Of a DNA stretch of 64,000 nucleotides, positions 1 to 12,657 are shown one piece after another (within the stretch, counting starts at the first letter, position 1; every line of letters begins with the position of its first letter). The DNA is taken from contig MU858069.1 in NCBI GenBank assembly GCA_033297075.1, positions 62,001 to 126,000 on the forward strand, written 5' to 3'. The DNA is from Rhypophila decipiens (taxonomy: Eukaryota > Ascomycota > Sordariomycetes > Sordariales > Naviculisporaceae). The notes under the pieces were generated by a model. The model ran no database searches and was not told the DNA's origin. It saw nothing but the letters and a program-made list of their open reading frames with translations. A program made the translations under genes and the position numbers.

Positions 1-264
1 TCCCTTGTTGGTATAATCAGACGTTGGTATTGACTGACGACGAGGGCCAAGGCGGACATGTTGCTCCAGACCTGTCTTGGGAGATAGACTGACAGGCGCA
101 CGCACGGATGGGCCATGTCCTGATCTTCTTCCTTCTTTCTGGGGATTCAATTTACTGTCCTCTGAGATAAAAACGTCCCTCTCAAGCTACTGTAGCTAAC
201 TACCTGAGCTGAGTACTCGTGAGACGCTGAGACAGACCATTTATCTTATCTCTTATCTCGTATC
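1..264. other. intergenic, downstream of RSA3
   Basis: This is presumably the 3' region of the minus-strand RSA3 gene. I see no coding potential or repeat here apart from short TCTTATCTCG-like direct repeats just past the RSA3 stop codon. Confidence 0.4.
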
Positions 265-645
265 TCATTTCTTCGATTTCTTTTCCTTTTTCTTCTTCTT
301 CTTCTCAGCGTCATCGGCCTTTACAGCATCTGCACTTGCGCCATCCTCTTTTACTGTTTCTGTAACTACCTCTATAGCATCTGTGGCCTCTGTTTCTGGT
401 GCTGTTGGTACAGGTCCTTCGGCAGTGACGATCCGTCTTTGCTCATCCGGTGAGAATAGAGCTGATCCTTGCTGGAGGGCACTGATTAGGAGAGGGAGGG
501 CGTCATTCTTGAAGTCGTCTGCGTTGCGGATCTTGTCGAGATCCTCGGCGAATTCTTTGGTTACTCGTTGGAGGTAGTATGATGTGAACTCTTCTTGGAC
601 TTGGAGGTCTGTTTTGCTTTTGGGCGGTTCAGAGGAGGTGGCCAT
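265..645 (-). CDS. RSA3: Ribosome assembly protein 3 (Rsa3-like)
   Basis: A single-exon gene of 126 residues. Residues ~20-70 carry the conserved Rsa3 C-terminal domain: YYLQRVTKEFAEDLDKI, then RNADDF, then an ALQQGSALFSP segment. In yeast, Rsa3 is a nucleolar factor for early 60S subunit assembly, working with Dbp6 and other factors. Here the acidic/serine-rich N-terminal part of larger homologues is short. The protein ends in a long lysine tract (residues ~114-126), a plausible nucleolar targeting signal. The start is the only ATG before the domain. It is transcribed divergently from the polygalacturonase gene. The identification rests on the domain motif as I recall it, not on a search. 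Confidence 0.8.
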   Translation of the reverse strand: MATSSEPPKSKTDLQVQEEFTSYYLQRVTKEFAEDLDKIRNADDFKNDALPLLISALQQGSALFSPDEQRRIVTAEGPVPTAPETEATDAIEVVTETVKEDGASADAVKADDAEKKKKKKEKKSKK

Positions 646-1285
646 GATGTTTGGTTTTGTCTTGACTTGTTTGGCTATGGTGTTTTGGATTTCTGTGGGA
701 TTTTTGGTGTGTCCTTGTCAAGGCTTTGATGTGGATGAGACAAGACTGGTGCGAATAAGGTATGGAAACTTTGAGTGAGGGCAGGCATGGAGGTGAGATG
801 TGATGGATGAAATAAAGTTTTAGAGCCTAAAAATTAGTGACCCACCCCCGGAATTTTAGCGGGCCACTCAGCTGCAGGTTCAGCCCTGGCCCTGAACGGC
901 CTGCTGCAGGGCCAATCGGGGCTCCATTCTCTTGACATCTCGCCGTGTCAACTGGAAGTTGTCCGCACCCAGGATCAAGATGGGAGCACACTATATGCAA
1001 CCCTCGAAATAGACATCTTACCGAGATGGCCCTCAAAAAAACCCGGGACCTATACAGGTGCGGATATTCTTGAGTAAATCTTTCTCTGTCGGTGAATGCT
1101 CGCTAGAAGGCAAAGGCAATCAATCTATTTCGCCTGATTCGACCGGTTCAAATCAGTTCCATCAATCAATGATTCCCAAATCTTCCGGGCTGCTCTGGCC
1201 AGATCTGAGCTTCTGGATATCTGCTACGATGGCCCTTCTCTCCCTTTTCCTATCCTCTGCCAAGTGATATCCCCATCGTAGATAC
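646..1285. other. divergent promoter region, RSA3 / polygalacturonase
   Basis: About 640 bp separate the two divergent starts. I see no convincing ORF. The GC-rich stretch around 840-960 is not obviously repeated elsewhere in the window. Confidence 0.4.
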
Positions 1286-2583
1286 ATGTCGTCTATGATG
1301 AGGCTGATCTCGATCCTCCTTGCCGTTCTTCCCTTCTTGGGTGTCGGCAATGCGTTGGCATGGGGCCGGATCGTTAACGTGACACAGCCATGTGTCTTTC
1401 ATGGTCCGACGGGATACGCTTGGCTCGCCAATATCACGAGCTTCAGTCATTGTTCGGGGATCATCATATCTGGTCTCAAGGTGCCGGCGGGAGTTACTCT
1501 GAGTCTGAGGAATCTGAAGAATACCTCGGTATGCTTTCTCCTTTCGATACGGTGTTTGGACGATGACTGACCCCTAGGACAGGTGACGTTCCAAGGCGAG
1601 ACCTCATGGGGCTACCAAGAATGGGCCGGTCCTTTACTATCCATCGAAGGCAACAACGTCACCGTCAAGGGTGCCCCGGGGTCCGTCCTCAACGGCACCG
1701 GGGAGCTGTGGTGGGACGGCGAGGGATCGGACGGCAAGACGAAGCCAAAGTTTTTCAAGCTCAAGCTTACTAACTCGACTGTCGACGATATCCGGATCGT
1801 GAACTCGCCTGTCCATGTATTTAGCATCAACAATTGCAGGAATCTGACGCTCGCCAATATCATGATCGACAATAGCCTTGGCGATAAAAGGGGGGGCCAC
1901 AATACGGATGGGTTCGACATCTCGGAGAGCAGCGATATTACCATCGTAGGGGCGAAGGTGTATAACCAGGACGACTGTGTCGCTATCAACTCGGGAACGG
2001 TATGCCCATATGATGTGGAGAGTTCCGAGAGAAGATATCTTGCTGATGTGTGAACAGAACATTGTCTTCAGGAACGGGACATGCGTCGGCGGTCACGGAC
2101 TCTCCATCGGGTCTGTAGGCGGGAGGACCAACAATATCGTCAGCAACGTGTTGTTTGAGGATTCTCTCATTGCTGATTCCGAGAATGGTCAGCCTCCGCG
2201 GACCTACCCAATGAGGATATAAATGCCCAACTAACTCCCGTCCAAACATTATAGGTGTCCGAATCAAGACCAAAAGCGGCGAATCAGGAACGGTATCAAA
2301 CGTAACTTACAAGAACATCCGGCTCGAAAATATTACCAAGATCGGAATCACGGTCGACCAGTCGTACGGCGCAACCAGCAAGGCCCCGACCAGCGGGATC
2401 CCAGTGACCAACTTTACGCTGGTCAACATCACCGGCACGGTCAACGCCAAGGGGACCAACATATTTGTCAACTGCGGGAACTCCTCAAGCTGCGAGTCTT
2501 GGTCTTGGTCCGGGGTCCATGTCACGGGGGGTAAGAAGACCAAGAAGTGTCTTAATTTGCCTGCTGGGATTTCATGTTCATAA
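1286..2583 (+). CDS. Secreted endo-polygalacturonase, glycoside hydrolase family 28
   Basis: Four exons (1286-1528, 1583-1999, 2058-2187, 2255-2583) encode 372 residues. The protein would hydrolyse internal alpha-1,4 bonds of pectate (polygalacturonan) outside the cell. A hydrophobic signal peptide ([21 protein letters not shown]) is visible; a second ATG at 1298 (MRL) is equally possible as the start. The four GH28 signatures are in order: NTD (~188-190), DD in NQDDC (~211-212), GHG (~232-234) and RIK (~266-268). These supply the three catalytic aspartates, the histidine and the substrate-binding Arg/Lys. The short C-terminal cysteine segment ([10 protein letters not shown]) is usual for endo-acting enzymes. 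Introns of 54, 58 and 67 nt have GT-AG ends and restore the frame exactly. No pectinase partner lies nearby. The family assignment is very strong; endo rather than exo action is inferred from the N-terminal and GHG contexts. Confidence 0.93.
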
Positions 2584-5500
2584 GGTCGTGGTGTGAGGTT
2601 GGTCTACATATTGTTAGCAGGTACATGGATTTTGGTCCATCCTAGAAAATCAGCCTTTCGACGCCTTGGATGAGTGCGGATTAATATTGCCTGGTTGGGA
2701 GATATGCCGAATACAGTCCTTGTTGTGTCTCGTGGATGGAACTCCAATGTCGATCTGCTCGGGGTGCCGGGTAGTCGAATTCCCATAAAGACATGGAGAC
2801 ATGTATGCTCCGCCAAAGCATCACGGGTCCAAGAACCTCGCATCAGAAACCAATACCAGTCAACGAATCAGCCTGTCGTGTAGCTGCAAGTACAGGACGA
2901 ATATATGTATAGAGTTGGATCCACATGTTGTGAACCTTGGCAGCTTATTATGGATGGGTAGGACTATCATTCTACTGCACAAGAGATCCTTTGCCAGCTA
3001 AACCGTTCAGCTCCCCCATCAGCGCAATGATACCCAAACTACGGGCTCGAAACGAAGGTATTATCAACAGTAGCTATATCTTCAAGATACCGTCCCTACA
3101 ACGTGGCGTACCTTGGCCCCGAGTCTGCAAAGGTCACCGTCCATGCAGCTAGAGAGTCCCGTAACTGTTTCCGGGTAGAGTCAAGCACACAAGTTCCAGG
3201 TTCCCGTCACCACATCAAATCAATTGGAACTCGGGAGCACGCAGTAAGGTGGTGTAATAATTAGAGTTGCAATCAATTGTTTCTCCTACCGGTATGTCGT
3301 GTTGTCACCATGTAAGTTGAGATGTGACCCCCAAGATATCAGGCAGCGAGATTCTCAGGCACGGGAATGGCTGCAATATATTGGAAGGAGCCGCACTCCC
3401 CCCTTTTTGCATTAGCACATCATATCATGGACTATCAAAACACTAACAATATCTTTATTGACAGCTTTATTACCGGATCGTCGGTTTTATAAACTGCACT
3501 ACTACGCAGATACCTAGTTTGTGGCGATATCTACATGGCTTATTTAATGGGCGAAAGGATGTTGTTTTTCATTTGTGTTTTCGACCATGCAGACGTCAAG
3601 TCATCATGTCCAGTCAATAAGAAAGGATCTGTGTCAAAAATCTCCTTCTTGCCGGCTATCATGAAAAGTCCGAGATGGCAAACATGGTTTCGAACTTTCG
3701 ATATCCGTACCTCCGTTTCCGATCATCAGCAGCTCCGATCCCGACGGGCTTAACAGCTTGGCTTGGCTTCCATGTCAGGGGAAAAAGTGTTTTGAAACAG
3801 ATTTTTACAAGCCCCGGGAAAGTGAAAAGGGGGACGGACGGCGGTGAGTTTGAAACATCACAGGCCTGGCCCGACTCTGCGCCTTGGGTATGTAATAAAA
3901 CGCCACATTATTACGATACGGAAGGATGATACTTGGTCCTGTTACGGTTTAACTCGGACTAGGCACAGCCTCTTGGACCTCGCGCGTGAGATGGGAGGCG
4001 GGCCGAGTTTATAAGCCGATGTTGTGTTGAACACTTGACAGTTGATGTTGATGGATACAAGCGGCGAGTCTTTGCCCTGTATGAAGTTGTAAAGTTACGG
4101 TCCCAGAGGTACCCGACGGATAGATGTGCCTTTCTGGGGAGTATATTCCTGATCTCCAGGCATCCGAATTAGCTTGCGCCTTGAACCACGTTTCGCATAA
4201 AAATCCGTTTATTATTGTTATTCGAGCCTCCCGGACATGTAGCCCGATATCTAGACCACATGTAGTTCTTCGGCCGGGGTCTACAGCATCTATTGGATCT
4301 ATTTTGTACTGTATATACCCTTTGGCTATACTTTGACCGATGTAATGTAGTGGGCTTTTATTTCCTCTCCCGCGCTATCTTCTTACACCACTTGTGCAAG
4401 AAGAGGATGTACGGATACGGAGGTATAATAAGCTAGAGTCTAGTGTTCGGCAGGATCAATGGGAAGGATTCAGTGTGTCTGTGGTTTTCCCCAAAGCTAG
4501 CGCGGTCCTACAAAATTCCCAGGTCCTGAGTCCAGAGGTTAATTTCCTATAACTCCGTCGGGAATCATCAATCTCCTTGGATTCAGATCCCGACTCCCGA
4601 ATGAGACTCCATCATATGGAGTAATTACCAAATATGAATATGGAAAAGAAACTCTCAAGTCTTGACTCTCAGCTCGTTGTCAATCGCATTTAGGTCTATC
4701 ATATCCGTGGCTCTAACACAGAGGGTGTGTAAGTGAGCCGGTCGTGAGTAAAGTACATACAAACCAAGCATGTATCGTCAGGTAGTGGTCACCGACATAT
4801 CTACCTGGTACATACCATCACAGTACCTTTGTACTGTACCCCCGCCATAACTAAGAAGAAACATCATATACTCTGCCAAAGCAGATTCTCTACCGCTGGA
4901 AGGTACTGGGACTGGTTCTTTTCTGCCAAGTAAACCATCCATATCAGACACACACCACGATCATGATCAAATAGATGGATAGACAGCAGATGTGACAGGC
5001 AGACAATAATAATAAACATCCATCTCGTTGACCACTGATAACGGCCTCGATCTTGACAAACCATTTTCGGGGGCCAAACATACGCTCCCTCCTCCATGAA
5101 CAAGGAAAGCAACTGCCGCCCGGAATCTTGTGCCCCATTCCTTTCCCATCACATACTGGTACCCGCACATCAACATCGGATATTCACCAAAAGTGTGTGC
5201 CTCCCGGCAGCATCTGTCACCACCATAACCGCCTGGATCAAGGGATGAGGCCGAGGGCTACTTAGCAAGAAGAGTACAACAGGCCAACGGTCCGACCATA
5301 ATACCATACTCGGTATCCATAGTCCATATACACATCCATCATACTAGCATGTACATCATGCAGAGTACCTAGTGGGCGGTGATGTCAGATAGAAAGGCAA
5401 GGCAGATAGATTGGTAGATCGACCTGCCTCTGGTCTTTCATTCAAGCTGCCCCCGTTGGGCATAAAATTACTGTCTATATTAGTATGACCATCTTATGTC

Positions 5501-6142
5501 GTGCTTATCTTACCCTAGTTGACTACCTAGGTCAGGTACTTACCAGGTTATCGTGTAATACCCGTGACCAGGCAGCCATATTATTTCCATGATCGAATCG
5601 TACAAGATATATGGTGTAAACTGTTCTCTCGGGCGTTATCCAACTTGATCAAAGTTTCAGTGGTGTGGAAGCTTTCACGAACAGACCATCTTCAAAGCAG
5701 GTTCACAAGCAAGGGTCAGGCCGAATGTGAGAGTTGTAAATTAAAACGTGTGGGCATTCAGGATGGCCACTTGTTGAAGACCACTACTGTGAGCCGGTGA
5801 TAGTCATAAAAGAAAAGGAAAAAAAAACAAAGATAACATCATAATCCCTTATTACACATCCCTTAATCATCCGCCTCGTCTGCCCGGGGAATATCCAACA
5901 AAGCAAAAACAAAAAGAAAATGCAACTCCAAAGAGAATATCCAAGAAACGCCGGTCCACTTGACATGATGATACAAGAAACTAACTGAAACATGATTTTT
6001 CATCCTTGAACGCCGATTCCAAAGCCAAAGGTCATGTAACGCACATCAACTATTAGTGCAGACCATGTCATGTTTCCCACTTGAAAGGAAAAGTCATAAT
6101 AGTATTAAATGGTAGAGTAGACCCCCGAAAAGAATTACTCCT
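2584..6142. other. 3.5 kb intergenic stretch, no supported gene
   Basis: I read all six frames here. The ORFs present are short, lack domain motifs and have unbiased codon third positions. The sequence is rich in imperfect short repeats of CCATCATAT / GTACCTAGT type around 5280-5560, but there is no ordered tandem array. Untranslated regions of the two neighbouring genes probably occupy the ends. Confidence 0.4.
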
Positions 6143-7339
6143 TTATAACGGGTTCCGTTCCGTAAACCACAGCTCCTCCGATCTGGTCGACATCGATCTC
6201 TGCATCTGTGGGTATCTCGACTGGTAAGTCTGTGGCGGGCTGAAGTCGGCTGCAGAAGTCATGGGCGAGACCATGTCCGACGGATTGACCGATCGTATCG
6301 TTGCCGAGGTCATCGCCGCTGGTGTCTCTGCCACGGCCCATCCCAGAGACCTAGCCGACCATCGGTTCCTGCTCAACATGGAGCCAGAGTGGGAGTGTGT
6401 AAAGCCACCGAGGTCATCCGTTGTTGCAGCCATATTTCCAGAGTGGGAGTGTGTGAAGCCACCGAGGTCATCCGCTGTGGCAGTCAAGTGTACCGACTCC
6501 CGGTTTCCCTGATTCCACCACTGATTCTCGAAGCCGTTATCAACAGTCATCATGGCCGCAGACAAGGCACCCAGCTCTCGCGCACGGCCAGTTTCCACGC
6601 CATCGCGGCCGGTTGGGCTGGGAGAATAAACAGACACCGATAATGGGCTGGCCTCGTACGGCGAGACGTGGTCTGCGGGGCCTGATTGTGCCGACGGAAG
6701 TGTGTTGCTCATATCGTCGTCTCTTGGCGTGGCTGCCGGATCGTAGCCCAACGGCCATGACCAGGATGACCACGGCATACCATCCTCGCCTAGGCGGTAC
6801 TGGGATGGCGGATGAGGAAGAGCTTTCCACTGGTCGGGTGCTTGTCTAGGTACTGCTGCCGTCGAGGGCTCGCCGGCGGCATTGTGTTCCACGCTGACAT
6901 CCCACGGATTGTCTCCGATGGGCGGCGGTGCCGAGTGACCTCTTTCGTGTGATGAAGACGATTCGGCCCGTGACATGCGCCCCTGTTCCTGGTTAGAGGC
7001 TTGCCCTGCTTGATGAGACGGCCGTATTGGTAAATAGTATCCTGCTTGGTAGTATTCCTGTATTTGGTTCTCCGGTGAGACGTGGTGATGTGCTCGTGTA
7101 GGTACACTGGCTCGGGTGGCATGGCGAGTCTGCCTCTGCTCAAAGTCGTGAATGGCCTCGAGATAGTTTGTATTTGGTGCCGGGACTTGTCGTGGGAATT
7201 CCGGGGTCCTGTCACGCATGCCCCGAGATTTGTAGCTGACTTCATGCTTCTTTGCTGGTTTGGACGAGTTCCATGACAATCCGAACTCGAGATGAACGTA
7301 AACCTGAGGCCCCCATCGTTGCGATGAGGACTGGTCCAT
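6143..7339 (-). CDS. Hypothetical low-complexity protein
   Basis: An open frame of 398 residues beginning at an ATG (MDQSSSQRWGPQ) and ending LWFTERNPL. It is rich in Ser, Pro, Gln, Asp and His, has no membrane segment or catalytic motif that I can see, and looks intrinsically disordered. It contains an exact-register internal duplication of 18 residues (DDLGGFTHSHSG appears twice, about residues 290-325) encoded by a 54-bp DNA repeat. An open frame just upstream on the same strand (7437-7772, containing NPYNFSAVPGWAVHTTYTAY) looks protein-like and may be a 5' exon, but I could not find a splice pair of realistic length that joins the frames. I do not recognise the family. Confidence 0.5.
   Translation of the reverse strand: MDQSSSQRWGPQVYVHLEFGLSWNSSKPAKKHEVSYKSRGMRDRTPEFPRQVPAPNTNYLEAIHDFEQRQTRHATRASVPTRAHHHVSPENQIQEYYQAGYYLPIRPSHQAGQASNQEQGRMSRAESSSSHERGHSAPPPIGDNPWDVSVEHNAAGEPSTAAVPRQAPDQWKALPHPPSQYRLGEDGMPWSSWSWPLGYDPAATPRDDDMSNTLPSAQSGPADHVSPYEASPLSVSVYSPSPTGRDGVETGRARELGALSAAMMTVDNGFENQWWNQGNRESVHLTATADDLGGFTHSHSGNMAATTDDLGGFTHSHSGSMLSRNRWSARSLGWAVAETPAAMTSATIRSVNPSDMVSPMTSAADFSPPQTYQSRYPQMQRSMSTRSEELWFTERNPL
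6384..6491. repeat. 54-bp direct tandem repeat, two copies
   Basis: Two 54-bp units start at 6384 and 6438 (each beginning CCAGAGTGGGAGTGTGT) and differ at a few positions. They lie inside the hypothetical gene and keep its reading frame. Confidence 0.85.
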
Positions 7340-9489
7340 TGTTGTGCTGTAGCGCCAAGGTCTAGATTCTTACCACCGGGAGGTGGAGGGTAAGGGTGAT
7401 ATATCAAATGAGGACCAGAATGGCCACCTCAGGTTGTTATAATAGACGGTCTCCGGGCCAGGCGCAGATATAAGCCGGAGCAACTGAGGAGCGATTCCAC
7501 GGGGATGGCCAAGAGCGCGTAGTCGGACGTTTTGCTGAGCCGCTCGCAATCCAGGGGACCGCATCCAAAAATACTGGGGGATCGATGTTGGAGACCAAGG
7601 TCGAGTGTGACCGTGTTGGGTGGTTGCTGGACGGGAGGACGGCAAATGTATATGAGATGGGGGGGTCACTTGGAATGCCATAAGCTGTATAAGTCGTATG
7701 CACCGCCCAGCCAGGAACAGCACTAAAATTGTACGGATTTTTGGAAAAGTCGCAGCCTGGAGTCCTGGACAAACAGAGTAAGGGGTCTTGGCAACACCAC
7801 TGGGGACCCTTGAACGGCGTAATGCGGGCTCACGACTGCAGTGACACCCTAGCCAGATGTGGCATGCACATGCAACATTTATTAATTATTCAACCCAGAC
7901 ACTGGCGAGCAGTGACAGCTCTCGAGTTGTTTGAGAGATGCAACTCGCCGTCAGTGACCTGGCCGTGTTGGTCTCGGTGCTGTGTTGGCGGCCGACCTGA
8001 GGCAGCGAGTCTGTTGGATTTTATCTGGAATTCCTCCAGCGGCCGTCTTGGGGGGCTTTGCTTTCAGGAAATGAAGACCTCGGCCCCGGGTCGGGACTGT
8101 TGTTCATGGGAACTGATCCCTTGTGAGTGGCTGAGTTGAAGAATACATTCCCCGTGCTTTGTCAACAATCGATTTCCAGATTCGCCATTATTTTCCTCTT
8201 AGAGTTTGTCGTTACCTGCTCTCAACCGGCTCTCAATGGCAAAGGTTAACGAAACGAGAGGACACGTGGGATTGGTCGGATTTGACAGATGCCTAAGGTC
8301 TCTGAGTTGAAAGATGACACCCTGGGTACACACAGTAAGCAACGCCAGGGCTGGGCGTTTCTTGATTTCGACCATGCTGGGGAACAGTTGAGAAACTTGA
8401 CATGTTTACATCCTGTTCCAGCGCAGGCGCCCAGAGTGCTTGGAAACAGCCGTCATTGTTGTTGTTTGTCACGAGTTCGACTCAATGCGAGGAAGCGCAG
8501 GAGAATAGCAATCCTCCCGAACTTTCGATCCACGGGAAAAATTGTTTCGTGGAAGCTGCCATGACCGGAGAGACCTAAACAGGAAGTAAAGGAACGTCCT
8601 TTCCCCATCCCTCGCTCAAATGTCACCAAACCCGAAACATGGCACCTTCCCGGGTTCATTTGCTACTTACAGCTGGGCTGCTGGGATGCTCTTTCCCCGT
8701 GATGGCTCGACGCGATCAAGTTTCAGCTGACAGCTTCAACTTCTGTCCCAGATTGATCAATGGGGATAGAGGGGATTTGTAGACGCAAAGAATTGGCAAA
8801 GACGGAGTGGTTACTGTCATTGATAAAAGGCAAAACATGGAGGCGCCTTCTTATTCAACTCCGATCGATCCTACGGCGACCCCCGAGACCGACCGCTCCC
8901 ACCACTGCCCCGCCACCGCCACTCCTTCCGCTCAACTGGGATTCTTCATCGTCGCGGCACACTGCACAATTGTCCTCAGCTTCACAACTGGATCTTATAC
9001 AATAAATTTGATGTTCAATACACCGTCCGTCAGACAGGAGCCCGAGCCCCAGATTTCGCAGGCTCAATACCAAACGGCCCCCGACCGATCGATCTGTCAT
9101 TCAGCGGGAGTGGCTTGCTCCTGCTTCATTCACGCGTATTACGGAATACCGAAGTTCCATGGATTGAGGCCCTTCGTTCAACCCTCTTACGAATTTTTTG
9201 TCAATAAAACAAATCTTGGATTCGCTATCTAAAAGACTAAAACCAAATGGAATCACGACTTCCTACCGCCAGGAAACGCCCGAAAGACCCTGCAGAACGA
9301 CAGATACAGAAACGTTCCATGAATTCCTCCTTCTCGAACGCTTCCAATCCTTCCGAGCTCTTACAAGTGCCGAGCCCATTGTCAGTGCGGCCAGCCCCTG
9401 CTTCACTGCTACTCGTCTCATCTCCCAACACGATTATGACTTGAGCCTCTTGCCCGCGCCGTCTTCACACTGCCTCACCATCGCCTTTT
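7340..9489. other. 2.1 kb region with only weak coding signals
   Basis: The minus-strand frame 7437-7772 may be an upstream exon of the hypothetical gene at 6143-7339. A plus-strand frame at 7729-8139 (136 codons) and another from the ATG at 8837 are open but lack domain motifs and convincing codon bias, so I do not call them. The rest shows no repeats or RNA genes that I could recognise. Confidence 0.35.
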
Positions 9490-10782
9490 CTAGCACTGGT
9501 AACCCCGTGACTGACTTGTGAGATCCCCCTTATCGGCCCCTTCGCTCTCGTCCACCTCCCAGAACCTCTTTTGCTTGTCCTTCCCTTGAACAAGTCCGAT
9601 GAGGTCAAACGGGTCAAACAGAGTCTGCAAGAAGGGGCGCGTGTCCTTGTGCCCGGGGCCCCGCACCTCGGTGACGCCGTCTTTGGCGAGATATGTCTTT
9701 GTGCTTTTGGGGAGGTACTTTCTCGGGTGTCGGACGTTCATCATGACCTGATTGACAAGCATGAGGGTTGCTTCGAAGAAGTAAAAGAACCACTCGTACC
9801 GGATGAGAGGGCTGAGCGACATTGGATCCAGACCGAACTCGTAGTGCAGGCTCGCGAGACTGAAATACTCGACGATTCGAAAGATGGTGCGGACTACCAG
9901 GAGACCTGTCGATGCATATAATGTGTACAAGGCGCTCCGGAGTTTGTCGTTGAGAACCCCGCTCCGCTGACACCGTCGGTGAAAGACTCCAGCTAACATC
10001 AAGAACAGGACGATGATGACGATCTGGATCAATAAGGAGGCCTTGATGAGGGCCTTTCCCATGTTTTGCTTGTCCTCTGGCAGCGATCGGTTCGAGCTGT
10101 ACGACGCGCCATTCCCGTTGAGCGCCTCGACGACGGCCGAGATGAAGCCCAGAGTGGTGATGACTCGGCCGGGGTGGATGGGAGAATGATAGGGCACGTA
10201 GTAGAGGACTCGGCCGAGGATGTTGTAGTTGGCGAGCTCATAGAGCGGACTGCATGCTTGCTTGTGAGTTTCTTTTCCCGCTGAACCAACCGTAAAGAAC
10301 GACAGAGGGTCGAGGGGAACTCACGGTGCAGCATATACCAGACATATGGTGACAATGAACTTGACCAAGTTCCCATAGTCGAATGCCCCCATTTCTCGAA
10401 CGATGAAGCCGGCTGTAAACAAGACTGCGCAAAAGACGTAAAGACCCGTCAGCCTCCAGCTTTGGTAATGACTAACGAGACATCTCTCTATTAGCAACTC
10501 CTATCCATTAAATCTTGTGTCTTGTCAATAACCTGGCAAGGTAACAGTACTCACATGCACTGATACGCATGATACGCGCCCGAGGCCGCAAATGCTACGG
10601 CGAAGAAGACCGGCGCGCCTTTGTTTGGGGCATAGAAATATATGCTCCCGTCGACTATGGTGAAGTCATAGTGGTTAGTTTACTGGTTGCCTTCTCGGGT
10701 CAAGATGTCTCTCCAGTTTGGTGGATAGTGAAGACCCCCATGATGAAGTCGTGGCAGACTCACCATATTTGCCGTCCTCCAT
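9490..10782 (-). CDS. RTA1-like seven-transmembrane protein
   Basis: Four exons (10782-10764, 10654-10555, 10471-10325, 10249-9490) give 341 residues. The first exon is only 19 nt (MEDGKY plus one base). Introns of 109, 83 and 75 nt have GTGAGT donors, and the frame closes exactly at each junction. The RTA1 domain is seen as a YAPNKGAP start, a WRLTGLYVFCAVLFTAG helix, the PLYELANYNILGRVLYYVPY loop, then TM helices ending in EWFFYFFEATLMLVNQV and NVRHPRKYLP. RTA1 members are fungal plasma-membrane or ER membrane proteins tied to lipid translocation and resistance to 7-aminocholesterol and other sterol-targeting compounds. The substrate here cannot be told. The C-terminal ~60 residues are a charged cytosolic tail. 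Confidence 0.88.
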
Positions 10783-11982
10783 GGATGCTGGGTTGGAGTT
10801 GTTCAATACTTGATGCCTGCTTTGTTTCGGAGGGCAGACCTAAAGGTGATTTGGCCTCGATATGCTGGTCAGGGGTCAAAAGACCAATAGTAAATAAGGA
10901 TGTGAGTGTAGGCAAGTATGGGTGAACATTGAAAGAGCACAGAGACAGTCAACCATGTTCGAGCCCTCATGTCCAAGGCGTCAATATATACAATTCCAAG
11001 TTAAGGAGAGGAAGTCATGTTAAAAGATGTCCGTCCGCCTTGTAAGGCATGATGACCCCAGCAGCCAGCCCGTCCCGTATATCTCGCATCGACATCCAAT
11101 AACCCGATATGCAGAATATCATCCACGTCTAACAATAACAGAACCCTTGCAGGACCAGCCCAGCCCAGCCTTGTGCAACATTCGTTGTTGGGATTGGGTA
11201 AGGTTTGATGGGGGTAGGGTCTTTGATGAATGTGATGATGTGCATGGATTTGACGGGCTGACCAATCGCATTCGTTTTCTTGTGAATACGATCAGTTTGA
11301 TCCGGCACCAGCCCGGCCATAACCGGATTGAAGCTGTACCCGTTTCGGTCACCACATCTTGGCCAAGCACGGAATCTAATGGCTGCAGTGTCAAAAAAAT
11401 ACTGAGCGTGGAAGTATACATGTTGTTTTCTACACGTATAGGAGATGAATGTTCTTGATCACCCGGAATATTCCTCATTGGACTGATGAGCTGGGCGCTT
11501 TGTATCCTTGGGTTGCTTCCATCACCAGAGTCGGGCACGGTGATGACCCGACCGACCCGATGTATCCCGTCCAAGTCCGTGGTCAAGGCCGGGCTGCCAC
11601 TGGTTGAGTTCAAGTTGCACCCGTTACTCTTTTCTCATAGGGATGTATTATGAAAGCCTGAAACTTGAACAGATTCATTGGCGCACCTTAACATTCAGCC
11701 CCCCAACCATAACCTCCCACCTCCAACAACTTGGGTCCTCTCTCGGGTATGGCAAGTTGTAACGAAACCCTCGTGGCGATGCTTGGCACCTGCTGTCCTT
11801 GAGGGCTGAGGTTGAATGGCACAAGTACAATACCTGGATAATACTACCACATATCCAATGTCTACGAATCAACATTGCACAAGTTCAACCTCCACAAATC
11901 CCTCTCATCAACTGGGCGTCTTGCTCAACGGCTAAGGTGGAAGGAACACCTATCGGAGCACTTGACCTGCCTGAGCTTCCTT
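10783..11982. other. intergenic, left of the inverted-repeat element
   Basis: It contains the promoter of the RTA1-like gene. The 164-codon minus-strand frame at 11119-11613 has no motif and unconvincing codon use, so it is not called. Confidence 0.35.
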
Positions 11983-12156
11983 CTGTTGCAAAACACTGGT
12001 TTGAAGGGCCAGTAAAAAGGGTATTGTTGTGTTATTGTTCAAGGACTTGGCCTGGAATTCTTGATGCAGGACTGGTAGGTGGCCTTTTATAACTATGGCC
12101 AACGCCTAACAAAGAAAGGTCGGTTCCCAATGCCATCCACAAGCCAGTCAGTCAGT
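11983..12156 (+). repeat. left terminal inverted repeat
   Basis: It matches the reverse complement of 12658-12831. Landmarks shared by both arms are GGACTTGGCCTGGAATTC, AACGCCTAACAAAGAAAGG and CATCCACAAGCCAGTCAGTC. Confidence 0.85.
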
Positions 12157-12657
12157 CAAGGGCTCATGAGTTTTATTTTCCTTCGGCTCTATAAATTACA
12201 AAGAAGGGGTTTCTTTTATTCTCAAGCCCAGATCGGATTTGTAAGCAGATACCACATGGAAATTGATCTGGGTTGAGTATAATAAGAAGAAGAATGAAAA
12301 TACTTACTACACTACAGAGGAAGGAGATAAGGAAATCCGTTATAGGGGTATGTTAACCCGTTGTATTAGACAGTCTCCCCTGAAGTTGATCGGGCTTGCT
12401 CTGAAAATGTGCAGTTGAGGCCCCTGAATTCATTCATTCTGCTTGTTATATAATTCATCGGATTCATTCTTAAGTAAATCTTGTGTCTTTTATGCTTTAC
12501 AGGCCCACACAACAATCCTCAAATGGAATTCCACAGTCACACAGCCTCTGATTCATAATGCTCAGAAAGAGGTCACGATGCTCGATTAACATATATATAT
12601 AATAACCTCACTCATTTCCAGTCATGACTATGTCAGCAGCGGAGGGGGTCTGTTGGA

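Noticed and set aside
7360..7400. a GTAAGA...CAG intron linking the upstream frame to the 398-residue hypothetical protein
   Set aside because: The phase fits, but the intron would be only ~27 nt, too short for fungal splicing.
11119..11613. 164-codon minus-strand ORF
   Set aside because: No recognisable motif and codon third positions without bias; no flanking splice structure.
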